A stretch of DNA of 64,000 bases, from positions 1-64,000 of the IMG/VR virus record IMGVR_UViG_3300043773_002546; one strand, given 5' to 3'. Both the position numbers and the translations under genes were made by a program. The DNA comes from a virus. This document shows positions 34,008 through 41,964 of the stretch, piece by piece. Under the pieces are notes generated by a model, which saw only the letters and a list, made by a program, of their open reading frames with translations, did no database searches and was not told the DNA's origin. Every line of letters starts with the position of its first letter. Within the stretch, counting starts at the first letter, position 1.

Positions 34008-34155
34008 AACGCTCCGCGACTGGCTCAACACTTTTCCGCCAACTTGGACTGTTTATGTCGACGAGGGCGGCTTAACGCTTGTAGCGCGGGCAAACAAAAA
34101 AAGCGTCAAGTACGAATATGAACTTGGCGGAGAACCGGAGAACGACGATGAGTGA
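33991..34155 (+). CDS. Unknown protein, 54 aa
   Basis: ATG 33991 in the tail of the previous gene (17-bp overlap). Pattern ETLRDWLNTFPPTWTVYVDEGGLTLVA is seen in other small phage proteins (helix, then two strands); function unknown. Confidence 0.65.
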   Translation: MAATVETLRDWLNTFPPTWTVYVDEGGLTLVARANKKSVKYEYELGGEPENDDE

Positions 34156-34486
34156 AATCGTAGAAGTCAGCGGCGACACAATTTACGTAATTGACCGCCG
34201 CGTTGACCTGTCCGCAGAAGAGCGCCCGTTTCTGTATGACACAATCGACTGGCTCGCCCTGGCCAAGCAAAAAAGAGAACTGGTGGGCGTTATCAGCTTA
34301 GAAAACGGCCACGCTTTTGATGACGCGCCAGCTCACCCGCTGGACGGGCTGCTCGGCCTAATTGACCATGTCCAGGACGACGCCGAAGCCATGGGTTATC
34401 CGGTCGTCTATGGCTACGACTTGGAAATGTACAAAGAAGACCACCCCAACACGGAAATCCCAGATGGCGAAGAAAAAGCCACGTAG
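34148..34486 (+). CDS. Unknown acidic protein, 112 aa
   Basis: ATG 34148, 8-bp overlap. Mixed alpha/beta, acidic, with a final Asp/Glu-rich stretch. No family recognised. Confidence 0.7.
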   Translation: MSEIVEVSGDTIYVIDRRVDLSAEERPFLYDTIDWLALAKQKRELVGVISLENGHAFDDAPAHPLDGLLGLIDHVQDDAEAMGYPVVYGYDLEMYKEDHPNTEIPDGEEKAT

Positions 34487-34841
34487 CGTAGACATCGACC
34501 GGTTTGAGACGACCGAGCCAAACAAGTTCATTGAAATCAGCGTCGGCTACAGCGAGGGCGGGTCAATGTGGGGCGTACAAAACGCCCGCGCCTATTATCT
34601 GCACTGCACGCCGATCAAAATCGAGCAGCACAACGGGTACGCAACCAGATCGTACATGCTGTTTCACGGGCGCAAAGCCAAGCTTGAAGACGCCGCGCGT
34701 TTCAGTCAGAAAAAGCTTGACACGTTGGCTGAGACAGCGCGAAAAGCCTGTGCCGCACGGGATGAAGAAATTATGCGGCTTGTTAACGCCGTGCTGACAG
34801 AAGAAAACCTGACGCTGGCTGACGCTATGGTGACCGCATGA
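34464..34841 (+). CDS. Unknown protein, 125 aa
   Basis: ATG 34464, 23-bp overlap. Basic start (AKKKPR), central beta region with EISVGYSEGGSMWG, then helices. No family recognised. Confidence 0.7.
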   Translation: MAKKKPRSVDIDRFETTEPNKFIEISVGYSEGGSMWGVQNARAYYLHCTPIKIEQHNGYATRSYMLFHGRKAKLEDAARFSQKKLDTLAETARKACAARDEEIMRLVNAVLTEENLTLADAMVTA

Positions 34842-35128
34842 GCGATGATGACATTCTTTGGATTTGGGACGTGTGGGGCAGCAAAGAAGAGCTGTACGAC
34901 GAGTTTCTTAAAGGCCCGGACAAATGGAGCGACACTTTTCGGTATTGGGTGCTGCGCCACGTTGCCGACGGGCTGCTGGACAACTGGCTGGAAACGCACG
35001 ATGACACCGACCTGATTCGCGAGGCGGCCGAATTCATGGAGTGCGAAGCCATGAACGAAGTCGGCGACCCGGACGTTGACCAAATGGTTGAACTGTGTCA
35101 AAGAACGCAACATGACCAAAAAAACTGA
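34838..35128 (+). CDS. Unknown acidic protein, 96 aa
   Basis: ATGA-coupled. Trp/Asp-rich N-terminus (DDDILWIWDVWGSKEEL), helical remainder. No family recognised. Confidence 0.7.
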   Translation: MSDDDILWIWDVWGSKEELYDEFLKGPDKWSDTFRYWVLRHVADGLLDNWLETHDDTDLIREAAEFMECEAMNEVGDPDVDQMVELCQRTQHDQKN

Positions 35129-35462
35129 CAAATACGCGCCGTTCTGCAAAACAAAACGGTTTGACATTTTTCATCATCGCGTAGTGCGCAACCCCGACCT
35201 GGGCGTGCCGCGCGACATGTATACGGCTTGGCACCACAGCGACGATATGCCGCGCCCAATGTGCGTCGTCACTGTCTATCCGGACTACAAAAACTGGGTT
35301 GAGTGGATCGAAGTTGCTGACGACTATCGTCGCGAAGGCATCGCTACCGAAGTATGCGCGGCGCTGAGTGAAAAACTTGGCGGTTTAAACATGGGCGGCG
35401 CCACCAGTGTTGGCGAAGCGTTTGTCGCAGCATGGGAGAAACACACAAATGCTACGAATTGA
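35112..35462 (+). CDS. GNAT-like acetyltransferase fragment-sized protein, 116 aa
   Basis: The segment NWVEWIEVADDYRREGIATEVCAAL matches the GNAT acetyl-CoA loop (RREGIA) and following helix. The protein is shorter than typical GNATs (about 150 aa), so it may be a minimal or degraded domain. Target unknown. Confidence 0.65.
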   Translation: MTKKTDKYAPFCKTKRFDIFHHRVVRNPDLGVPRDMYTAWHHSDDMPRPMCVVTVYPDYKNWVEWIEVADDYRREGIATEVCAALSEKLGGLNMGGATSVGEAFVAAWEKHTNATN

Positions 35463-35619
35463 ATTTGAGTACGGGTACGACGGCGAATTGATTCACAACA
35501 TCGTTGACGACAAAACTGATGAGCTGGTAGCGATGGTTTTTGCCGGGCAGGAAACCGCCGAACAGATGATCGAAAGCCTAGACAACGCGCGCGCACTTGC
35601 CGTACTGGAAAAAATGTGA
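35449..35619 (+). CDS. Unknown protein, 56 aa
   Basis: ATG 35449 inside the end of the previous gene (14-bp overlap). Beta then helical (AEQMIESLDNARALAVLEKM). No family recognised. Confidence 0.65.
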   Translation: MLRIEFEYGYDGELIHNIVDDKTDELVAMVFAGQETAEQMIESLDNARALAVLEKM

Positions 35620-35834
35620 GCGCAAACGACAAGTACTACGCAGACCTGCGCTGGGCGCCAGAAGACATTCAAACGCTGCGCCCAGATTGGTCGCTTGAGC
35701 GTTGTGAAGAATGGCTCATAGCCAACCAAAAGTACATTAGAGACCGGCTATGTGAACTTGGTTGGGACGTTATTGAAATGATGATACACACCGACGACAT
35801 GGGAATAACACATGAGCCACGTGAGCCAGACTGA
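35616..35834 (+). CDS. Unknown protein, 72 aa (GTG start)
   Basis: GTG overlapping the previous stop (GTGA). The stretch LRWAPEDIQTLRPDWSLERCEEWL is a pattern seen in other small phage and plasmid proteins, with unknown function. The end overlaps the next hidden gene by 23 bp. Confidence 0.7.
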   Translation: MSANDKYYADLRWAPEDIQTLRPDWSLERCEEWLIANQKYIRDRLCELGWDVIEMMIHTDDMGITHEPREPD

Positions 35835-35973
35835 GCATGTTTGGGAATTCACGTTTATGGTGGTGCAGGCAGCAGAGACATACGAAGCCGCACTAGAAGC
35901 GGCGCATGACTATCTAGCCGAATACGCCGACAAAAGAGAACTGGAGCCGGTGCAATCCCGGATTATTGAATGA
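35812..35973 (+). CDS. Hidden protein, 53 aa
   Basis: ATG 35812 inside the previous gene's end; stop overlaps the next start (ATGA). Strand (EHVWEFTFMVVQA), then a helix (ETYEAALEAAHDYL). Compact and plausible; function unknown. Confidence 0.65.
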   Translation: MSHVSQTEHVWEFTFMVVQAAETYEAALEAAHDYLAEYADKRELEPVQSRIIE

Positions 35974-36431
35974 CCGCCAAACTTGCCTACCTAATGCGGC
36001 ACGACAACGAATTCGATCCCGAGCACATGCGCGAGATCATCTATGACCTGTTTGCGGGCTCATTCGAGAGCGACTGCGGCAGCACCGACGAGATCATCGA
36101 CACGCTGTGCATGGCGATCTTCAAATACCGCTGCGCCACGGAAGACGACCTCGACGTTGACCGGGTGTTTATCTCCGACAAGAAACTGGCCGAGTGCTAC
36201 TTCTGCGACAACGTTGAAAAAATCCTTGTTGCGCACGGTTTTGACAAGGAAAACGCCGCAGAGTACGCCTCTTGGCCTGAGACCCTTCCGGTTGATGCAA
36301 CCTGGGAAAAAGAAGCCCTGCGCGAGCTGGCGCTAATTCAGGCTGGTCACGACCTAGTAGTCCGCGACCAACTCAAGCAGCTCTGGGCCGAAGAGAAAGC
36401 CAAAAAGGAGGCCGCCGAAAAGGTGGTTTGA
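35970..36431 (+). CDS. Unknown helical acidic protein, 153 aa
   Basis: ATGA-coupled. Helical with a Lys/Glu-rich C-terminus (EEKAKKEAAEK). Its stop codon TGA is part of palindrome site 8. Confidence 0.75.
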   Translation: MTAKLAYLMRHDNEFDPEHMREIIYDLFAGSFESDCGSTDEIIDTLCMAIFKYRCATEDDLDVDRVFISDKKLAECYFCDNVEKILVAHGFDKENAAEYASWPETLPVDATWEKEALRELALIQAGHDLVVRDQLKQLWAEEKAKKEAAEKVV

Positions 36432-36440
36432 TATCAATGG
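36425..36440. repeat. GATATC-palindrome site 8 (spans stop and start)
   Basis: GGTTTGATATCAATGG, exact core. It contains the TGA stop of the upstream gene and the ATG start of the downstream gene, so a bound protein would sit on the translation junction DNA. Confidence 0.75.
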
Positions 36441-36763
36441 AACCGCGAGTGTTCACAAAGGGCGTTTTGAAAAGCGTCAACACCATGGCGCACGTCCAAG
36501 GTTATAACCGCATCGTGGACGAAAAGTTTCTCGACCGGCTGCCCGATGAGAAGTTCTACGTGCCGAATTTTGTGCTGCTGCACGAGCACAAAGCGGGCAA
36601 GCTCTGCGATCCGCACGTTCGGTGCGTGTTTGATCACGAAGGTGACTATTTTATCATCGACGTGGAGATGGGCTGCTGGGAAAAGCTGCCTACAGCCAGC
36701 GAAATGGCCCGCATGATTCGTCACGTAGAGACCCGCAGGGCTGAAGGAGACGTCTACGTATGA
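36437..36763 (+). CDS. Unknown protein, 108 aa
   Basis: ATG 36437 lies inside palindrome site 8; the in-frame TTG 36428 is less likely. Alpha/beta with VRCVFDHEGDYFIIDVEMG. No family recognised. Confidence 0.7.
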   Translation: MEPRVFTKGVLKSVNTMAHVQGYNRIVDEKFLDRLPDEKFYVPNFVLLHEHKAGKLCDPHVRCVFDHEGDYFIIDVEMGCWEKLPTASEMARMIRHVETRRAEGDVYV

Positions 36764-37206
36764 GCATCGACCTGATCCGCGAAAAGCAGCGGCAGATTCT
36801 TGCGGCCAAAGAAGCGGCCAAGAAAGCGGCTGAAGAACGCTCTAAAGCGGCAAAAAAGGCCTTTGACGAAACTGGCATTCCGGCCATGTGGGCGGCCATC
36901 AAAGACATCAAAGTCCCGCATTGGCGCGGCAACGGCAGCCGAGAAAACAACCCGCTCGTCGAGATTCCGCTGTCCGAACACGTTAAGTCAATTAACGACG
37001 TGAGCATCTGGTTGCTCGACCACGACGGCGGCATCAAGATCAGCTGGTACGCCGAGAGTACGGACAAAGGCGCCCTGTGGTTGCGCGTCGGCGGCCGAGA
37101 AGGCCGCACCGGCGATAGTTACACTGCCGAGAGTCTTCGAGACCATTTTGTGGACTACATGGCCAAGCTGTTGCCGCCCCTGGAGAATACAAATGCCAAA
37201 GTTTAA
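36760..37206 (+). CDS. Unknown protein, 148 aa
   Basis: ATGA-coupled. N-terminal charged helix rich in Lys/Ala/Glu (EAAKKAAEERSKAAKKAF), likely coiled coil, then a beta-rich domain. No family recognised. Confidence 0.75.
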   Translation: MSIDLIREKQRQILAAKEAAKKAAEERSKAAKKAFDETGIPAMWAAIKDIKVPHWRGNGSRENNPLVEIPLSEHVKSINDVSIWLLDHDGGIKISWYAESTDKGALWLRVGGREGRTGDSYTAESLRDHFVDYMAKLLPPLENTNAKV

Positions 37207-37384
37207 TCACGCCTATACGTTGTCGTTTGAGATCACGAGCAATCACGAAGAAGGCGAGGATCTCACCGGCCTTGATTTGCGCAAAGCGCTGCTTAAGCGA
37301 CTGGACAATCTAAGCGACGATGACATGCTTGAAGCGTGCGAACCATTCGACACGTTTGAAATCGAAGACGACGAGGAGGATTAA
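37193..37384 (+). CDS. Unknown small acidic protein, 63 aa
   Basis: 14-bp overlap with the previous gene; TAATG overlap with hldD. One strand then a helix, ending EIEDDEED. It resembles other small phage proteins of the FEITSNHEEGED type; function unknown. Confidence 0.7.
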   Translation: MPKFNHAYTLSFEITSNHEEGEDLTGLDLRKALLKRLDNLSDDDMLEACEPFDTFEIEDDEED

Positions 37385-38319
37385 TGATTTTGCTCACTGG
37401 GGCCGCGGGCTTTATTGGCTCAAACGTGCTCCAAGCCCTGAACGACCAGGGCCGAGACGATATCATCTGTGTAGATGACCTGACCAACGGCGCCAAGTGC
37501 CGCAACCTAGTCGGAAAAAAATTCTGGCGGTACGTTGACCGTCGCGCCGTGTTTGGCTTAGACCGCGCGCTGTTTAGTGAAATCATCCATTTAGGCGCCA
37601 ATGTCGACACAACTTGCACTGACGGTCGCGCAATGGTTCGCGACAACTACGACGTCTCGTTTGAGCTCTACAAGCATTTTGTACTCGACAATCCCGAGTG
37701 CACATTTGTTTACGCCTCAACCGCCGGAGTCTACGGCTTAAACGACAAAACGGCCGCGGCGGGTTTCCGCGAAACGCCCGAATGCGAGGATCCGCACTCG
37801 CCGTATGCGTTCAGCAAGTGGCTGTTTGACAGCTACATGCGCATTGAATTAGGCGCGCTGCATACCATGTCGATCACGGGCCTGAGATTCTTTAACGTCT
37901 ACGGCCCCGGCGAGCAGCACAAAAAACGCATGCGCTCGGCTATCGGCAACATGATCAATGATATCAATGAGGGCAGACGGCCCGTGCTTTTTGACGGTAG
38001 CGAATGGATCATGCGAGATTTCGTCTGGGTCGGCGACGCGGTCAATACCGTGCTCTGGGCCTTAGACAGCCGCCCGCGTGGGATCTTCAACGTCGGTAGT
38101 GGGGTAGCCAGATCCTTCCTAGACGCCTACAACGCTGTAGCCGACGCCGCCGCGTACGACGGTCACCCTCAGTACGTAGACTTCCCTAAAGACTTGCGTC
38201 ACTATCAGTGTTTTACGCAAGCTGATCTGACTAATCTGCGCGCCGCTGGTTTTACCCATAAGTTTGCGACGCTTGAAGAAGGCGTAAAACAGTACGTTGC
38301 GCAGTATCACAGGAGTTAA
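37384..38319 (+). CDS. hldD: ADP-glyceromanno-heptose 6-epimerase (HldD)
   Basis: A 311-residue short-chain epimerase with NAD motif TGAAGFIGSN (5-14), the catalytic Tyr-x3-Lys PYAFSK (Tyr141, Lys145), the GLRFFNVYGPGEQHK substrate loop and a C-terminal FTQADLTNLRAAGF. These match E. coli HldD closely. It converts ADP-D-glycero- to ADP-L-glycero-mannoheptose, the donor for LPS core heptose. Together with HldE at 49431 it forms most of an ADP-heptose pathway. Palindrome site 9 lies inside it. Confidence 0.9.
   Translation: MILLTGAAGFIGSNVLQALNDQGRDDIICVDDLTNGAKCRNLVGKKFWRYVDRRAVFGLDRALFSEIIHLGANVDTTCTDGRAMVRDNYDVSFELYKHFVLDNPECTFVYASTAGVYGLNDKTAAAGFRETPECEDPHSPYAFSKWLFDSYMRIELGALHTMSITGLRFFNVYGPGEQHKKRMRSAIGNMINDINEGRRPVLFDGSEWIMRDFVWVGDAVNTVLWALDSRPRGIFNVGSGVARSFLDAYNAVADAAAYDGHPQYVDFPKDLRHYQCFTQADLTNLRAAGFTHKFATLEEGVKQYVAQYHRS
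37954..37971. repeat. GATATC-palindrome site 9 (in hldD)
   Basis: ATCAATGATATCAATGAG; right half matches the consensus fully. Encodes Ile-Asn-Asp-Ile-Asn-Glu. Confidence 0.7.
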
Positions 38320-38321
38320 AC

Positions 38322-38687
38322 ATGTGCGCGCGCAGGACGCCGCGCTTGTTGCGTTCGCCGCAAGCTGTTATGACCTTCAAAAAAATGCCTTTGGAGGAAT
38401 GGCTCGCCCTGCCAGAGTGCCCAATGCACGAAGCAGATAGCGAACGCGCCAAGACCGAACAGAAAGTTAAAAACAATCGGCATTTACGGCGGTTGCACCC
38501 ACTGCACCTGGGGGTGTTTGTCGCCGAGACCCGCGATGGCCGCCAGTTTCGCATCAACGGTTATTCGCGGGCTTATGTCTGGGAGCACTCGCTTTCAGAC
38601 AAGACTCCCAAAACTGTCGACGTTAACATTTTGCACGTGCGTAACGTGGAAGAAGTTAACGCGCGATATCAAACGTTTTACTCGTGA
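38322..38687 (+). CDS. ParB-like small protein, 121 aa
   Basis: The first 15 residues are Arg-rich. The core LHLGVFVAETRDGRQFRINGYSRAYVWE has the ParB-like fold hallmark (nucleotide-binding loop GxxR near DG/NG). Such phage ParB-like proteins may be CTP-dependent DNA clamps, nucleases or adaptors. It starts 2 bp after the hldD stop. Confidence 0.65.
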   Translation: MCARRTPRLLRSPQAVMTFKKMPLEEWLALPECPMHEADSERAKTEQKVKNNRHLRRLHPLHLGVFVAETRDGRQFRINGYSRAYVWEHSLSDKTPKTVDVNILHVRNVEEVNARYQTFYS

Positions 38688-38726
38688 GCGTCGTGTTGGC
38701 GCTCGTTTCCCTAGAAGGACTCTACC

Positions 38727-40049
38727 ATGACGACTCGAAACCAGACCGATAATAACAACGCCGCTACCCCTTGTGCGCGCAGAAGTCGTAATTTTCAAGG
38801 TCTGGTTGGAATTGATAAAAGAACGCGCACTCGCGTGTTCATGAACCATCTTACGCCTGCAATGGTTGAGGGCGTGCCTGCCGAGTTTGCAGAAACGCCC
38901 GCAACGCGGTTGCAGCTGTATGCCGCAATCACTGCGCGCCACGAAGAAGAGATGACCGATCCGCTGTGCGTAACAACAGCGTCGGTTGGGTTTAAGATGC
39001 CCTGGAACGTGCTGACGCGCAACGCTGCGTATCAGCGCGACGAGTTTCTCAAGAAAAACAAGGTTGCGCGGATAGTCAACAATTGGCGTCCAGCCAAGTT
39101 TCAGTCGTTGCGCGTGGCGATGATCCCAGTTTACGACGACAATGGCACAATGATCGACGTGCGTTTCGAAGTTGCCGACGGGTGGCATCGTCGCAGCGCG
39201 CTTGTCCAGCTGCAAATGACCGCAGGAAACACGTTGTTTACGATCTCCTGCGAAATCACGCCGTGTCGCAATCAGGCAGAAGCCGCGTCGATCTTTTCGG
39301 CGTCCAACAATCCTGACGAGCGCGCGCCGACGTCTTCTAAAGAGCAGTGGAAGGCTGCTTTTGTCGAAGGGCAAACAGACGTCGTTGGCGTCGTCGAGCT
39401 GTGCGACGAATACGGCCTCAACGCGCGCTGCACGAGTCGAACACGGCGTTGGCCGTACGTTGACTTCGGCTTCGCAATCCGAAACGCCATCAGCGACCCG
39501 CGTATCGGCCTGGAAGGCATGCACCGCGGGTTGCAGATCTACGGCAACGCGCAGCTTTTTGGGTTGCGCGCTCCCAAGCTCGAGCACGTGCCACATGCGC
39601 TGTCAGCGCAGATGTTCATCGGCGTATGCCGGTTTATCGCGCTGTTCGAAATGCCCGGGTACGCGCATGACGTTGTGATTCAGCGAATGTTCGCAGATCC
39701 GTCGTTCTTGCACCGTATGCGTTACCACCTCGAGACAATGTCGCTGGAAGACATCGCTGACGCGATTGGTTTTTCAGTGTCGCGTCATAACGAGCAGCAC
39801 ATTCGGCAGTGGAAAATTACTGCCTCACTTGTGCGAATCTACGAGGAGTACGTGACCAAGCCCCGATCGAGCAAGCAGAGCCTCTGGCCTGAGTGCCCCG
39901 TCGAGCTGCGTACGTTGTTCCACTCGATCCGGCATGAAGAAGACGAGCAGCGCCGTGCGCAGCGTGTCGCGCAGATGCACCGGACCCTGGTTCGGATGAA
40001 TCTGCCGCCGCGCTTCGAGGTTTGCGTTGTGCGGCCTATCACCCGCTAA
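38727..40049 (+). CDS. ParB-like domain protein, 440 aa
   Basis: GAAGGA precedes ATG 38727. Residues about 115-190 carry the ParB/Srx-like signature (KVARIVNNWRPAKFQSLRVA, then RFEVADGWHRRSALVQL). The remaining C-terminal 250 residues are helical and may contain a DNA-binding HTH (about 345-370, MSLEDIADAIGFSVSRH). With the neighbouring 121-aa ParB-like gene and the repeat-rich region just downstream, a partition or replication-control role is plausible. Confidence 0.75.
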   Translation: MTTRNQTDNNNAATPCARRSRNFQGLVGIDKRTRTRVFMNHLTPAMVEGVPAEFAETPATRLQLYAAITARHEEEMTDPLCVTTASVGFKMPWNVLTRNAAYQRDEFLKKNKVARIVNNWRPAKFQSLRVAMIPVYDDNGTMIDVRFEVADGWHRRSALVQLQMTAGNTLFTISCEITPCRNQAEAASIFSASNNPDERAPTSSKEQWKAAFVEGQTDVVGVVELCDEYGLNARCTSRTRRWPYVDFGFAIRNAISDPRIGLEGMHRGLQIYGNAQLFGLRAPKLEHVPHALSAQMFIGVCRFIALFEMPGYAHDVVIQRMFADPSFLHRMRYHLETMSLEDIADAIGFSVSRHNEQHIRQWKITASLVRIYEEYVTKPRSSKQSLWPECPVELRTLFHSIRHEEDEQRRAQRVAQMHRTLVRMNLPPRFEVCVVRPITR

Positions 40050-40267
40050 AGCTTCCCGGACTAGCCGGTCGGCCTCCGCGACCGTCTGAGAGGCTGTGCG
40101 GGGCCCTGAGAAGGGCCCGCCAGCTCTGTCCGGAATCAAAATTTCTTTAACCTGGTCTTCCTTCGGAAGACATTAGGTCAGCCTAAATCGGACAAACTGA
40201 CCTTAAGTGCTTGTCCGGCTTTGACTTCCAGCTTGCGTTTTTAAACCTGACAAGGCGGCATTTGGAG

Positions 40268-40356
40268 GCATTTGTCGTAAGTCGTTTATTTGCAACACCT
40301 TACGACGCGCAGGTATTCCGCATTTGTCGTAAGTTGTTTGCTAGCAACACTTTACG
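40268..40356 (+). repeat. Two 37-bp direct repeats with internal dyads
   Basis: Units begin GCATTTGTCGTAAGT at 40268 and 40320 (period 52 bp). Unit 1 contains the 8-bp dyad GTCGTAAG/CTTACGAC (40274-40281, 40299-40306). Unit 2 has a partial dyad and is followed by T10, so it may also act as a terminator. Confidence 0.85.
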
Positions 40357-40443
40357 CGTTTTTTTTTTGTTGCTGGCTGTCACAGAAAGGACCCCGCGCT
40401 GCTTGGATACGGCGCTACCACGCACCGACAACCCGTATCGAAT

Positions 40444-40460
40444 CTCATTGATATCAAACC
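40444..40460. repeat. GATATC-palindrome site 10 (before start)
   Basis: CTCATTGATATCAAACC, exact core, ending 8 bp before the ATG of the next gene. Confidence 0.8.
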
Positions 40461-40468
40461 GCCCGCGA

Positions 40469-41242
40469 ATGGTGCGGCGGAATCGCGATGGCATTGTGCC
40501 CGGCTGTGTCTTGTACCGCGGCCAGAGCCCATTTCTAGAAGGCGCTGCGGGCAGGTACGTCGTGGTCATGACCATGTTCGCTGATAACACCAAGACCGGC
40601 GACATGCCGCAGATCTGGATTCTCTGCGAGCACGCGCATCCGCTCGAGGCTAAAGCGCTGGGCCATCACGTCGCTGTGTGCGGCGGCTGCCCGATTACGC
40701 AGCTTTGCTACGTGAACCTGGCCAAACGCCCACGCAGCGTCCACGAGCAGTACCAGGCTGGAATGTATACCGCCGACCCTCATGCCTACGACAACATCGT
40801 GCGCGTCAATGGCGTCAGATTTGGCGCCTACGGCGACCCGGTGTTAATTCCATTGCCGCTCGTGGACCACTTGGCCACCTTGGACGTGAACCACAAACGC
40901 TGGACGGGCTATACCCACCAGTGGCAGCTGGCGCAGTACCAGGACTACCGCAAGTATTTCATGGCCAGCGTGCACACCCTCGAGGAAATGCACCAAGCTT
41001 GGAGTATGGGCTGGCGGACGTTTCGGGTGGGCAAGATGAGCGAGCAAGCTACCGCGGGCGAGATTCACTGCCCGGCGCAGACAGCACAAGACTTGCAGTG
41101 CATTGACTGCTTTGCCTGCAATGGCAACGATCGCGACCAGAGCCTGCCCATGGCGCGGAGCGTATTCGCGCAACCACATGGCCTGCAAGCTGAGTCACGT
41201 TGGAACAAGTTTATGGGAGGCTACGACAATGCCCAGGATTGA
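40469..41242 (+). CDS. Cysteine-rich phage protein (gp88/DUF7227-like), 257 aa
   Basis: Start ATG 40469 assumed; no strong Shine-Dalgarno. Cys/His clusters (CEHAHPLE, VCGGCPITQLCYVN and CIDCFACNG) bracket an alpha/beta core, suggesting metal or Fe-S binding. The layout resembles the gp88/DUF7227-type phage family, a weak assignment. Its final 14 bp overlap the next gene. Confidence 0.65.
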   Translation: MVRRNRDGIVPGCVLYRGQSPFLEGAAGRYVVVMTMFADNTKTGDMPQIWILCEHAHPLEAKALGHHVAVCGGCPITQLCYVNLAKRPRSVHEQYQAGMYTADPHAYDNIVRVNGVRFGAYGDPVLIPLPLVDHLATLDVNHKRWTGYTHQWQLAQYQDYRKYFMASVHTLEEMHQAWSMGWRTFRVGKMSEQATAGEIHCPAQTAQDLQCIDCFACNGNDRDQSLPMARSVFAQPHGLQAESRWNKFMGGYDNAQD

Positions 41243-41384
41243 CGACGAGTACGAAGACACGAGCGACGACGGCTATGACGCCGCTAAAGATCTCTGGCTC
41301 ACGGATGGAGTGCCCTACAACGACAAGACCCGCGAGATAGCGCAGGAAGAACTGCGCATGCAGCGCGAAGCGGAGGGCCGATGA
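41229..41384 (+). CDS. Unknown small acidic protein, 51 aa
   Basis: GGGAGG 9 bp before ATG 41229. Acidic N-terminus (DDEYEDTSDDGYDAAKD) and helical C-terminus. Similar short proteins occur in other phages; function unknown. Confidence 0.65.
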   Translation: MPRIDDEYEDTSDDGYDAAKDLWLTDGVPYNDKTREIAQEELRMQREAEGR

Positions 41385-41653
41385 TTATCAAGTGCGTGGT
41401 GGCCTGCATGCGCACCGAGGGCGCTGATTTCTATTTCTGCAAAATTCAGTGCGCTCAATACGAGTACGACAACGGCACGCATTACGACATGGCTGAAATG
41501 GCCGCAGACACAGACGGCTACGACAGCCCCATGGTGACGTTCGACGAGAACGACGGGCCTGATTGGCTGTTCGAGCATTTCGTCTGGGACTCGGCCACGG
41601 TGATTTCTAGCGAAGACGGCGAAGCCGAAGACGACAAAGACAACGACGCTTGA
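41381..41653 (+). CDS. Unknown acidic protein, 90 aa
   Basis: ATGA-coupled. Beta-rich first half with three Cys, acidic tail (EAEDDKDNDA). No family recognised. Confidence 0.7.
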   Translation: MIIKCVVACMRTEGADFYFCKIQCAQYEYDNGTHYDMAEMAADTDGYDSPMVTFDENDGPDWLFEHFVWDSATVISSEDGEAEDDKDNDA

Positions 41654-41688
41654 CGCGCACTTTTAGCCCAGTAGGATAACGCCCCGCT

Positions 41689-41964
41689 ATGAGCAAGGAC
41701 GCAGCTTTCCGCGAACGAATCTCGGATCTCATTGATATCAATCCGGACGCCCTATTGGCGGACGGCCTCGAGGATGCCTACATCGGGCACACGGTCAATC
41801 ACCACTACAATCACGTGGCGGTGTACGACTACGAGAAGTGCATCAATATTCTGGTCGAGCGCGACGGCATGGACTACGACGGCGCCGACGAGTTTTTGCA
41901 GTTCAACACCTTGGGCGCCTACGTCGGCCCCGACGGTCCGTTGTTTATTTGGAGCGCGTCATGA
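41689..41964 (+). CDS. Unknown acidic protein, 91 aa
   Basis: Palindrome site 11 encodes its LIDINP segment. It contains VAVYDYEKCINILVERDGMDYDGADEFLQF, a pattern common in small phage and plasmid proteins of unknown function. Stop overlaps the SEC-C gene start (ATGA). Confidence 0.75.
   Translation: MSKDAAFRERISDLIDINPDALLADGLEDAYIGHTVNHHYNHVAVYDYEKCINILVERDGMDYDGADEFLQFNTLGAYVGPDGPLFIWSAS
41728..41745. repeat. GATATC-palindrome site 11 (in gene)
   Basis: CTCATTGATATCAATCCG, exact core. Encodes Leu-Ile-Asp-Ile-Asn-Pro. Confidence 0.75.

Larger units (their letters stand above)
40050..40468 (+). other. 419-bp structured intergenic region with direct repeats
   Basis: No convincing gene. In order: hairpin 40089-40127 with inner stem GGGCCC/GGGCCC; hairpin GTCTTC/GAAGAC (40155-40171); stem AGGTCAG/CTGACCT (40175-40203) that competes with CGGACAA/TTGTCCG (40190-40217). 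Then come two 37-bp direct repeats (40268-40304, 40320-40356; 32 of 37 identical), a T10 run (40359-40368) and palindrome site 10. Position after a ParB-like gene suggests a centromere, origin or regulatory RNA. Confidence 0.7.

Noticed and set aside
38595-39596. 333-aa minus-strand frame
   Set aside because: Antisense to the ParB-like genes, whose ParB-like motifs are clear on the plus strand.
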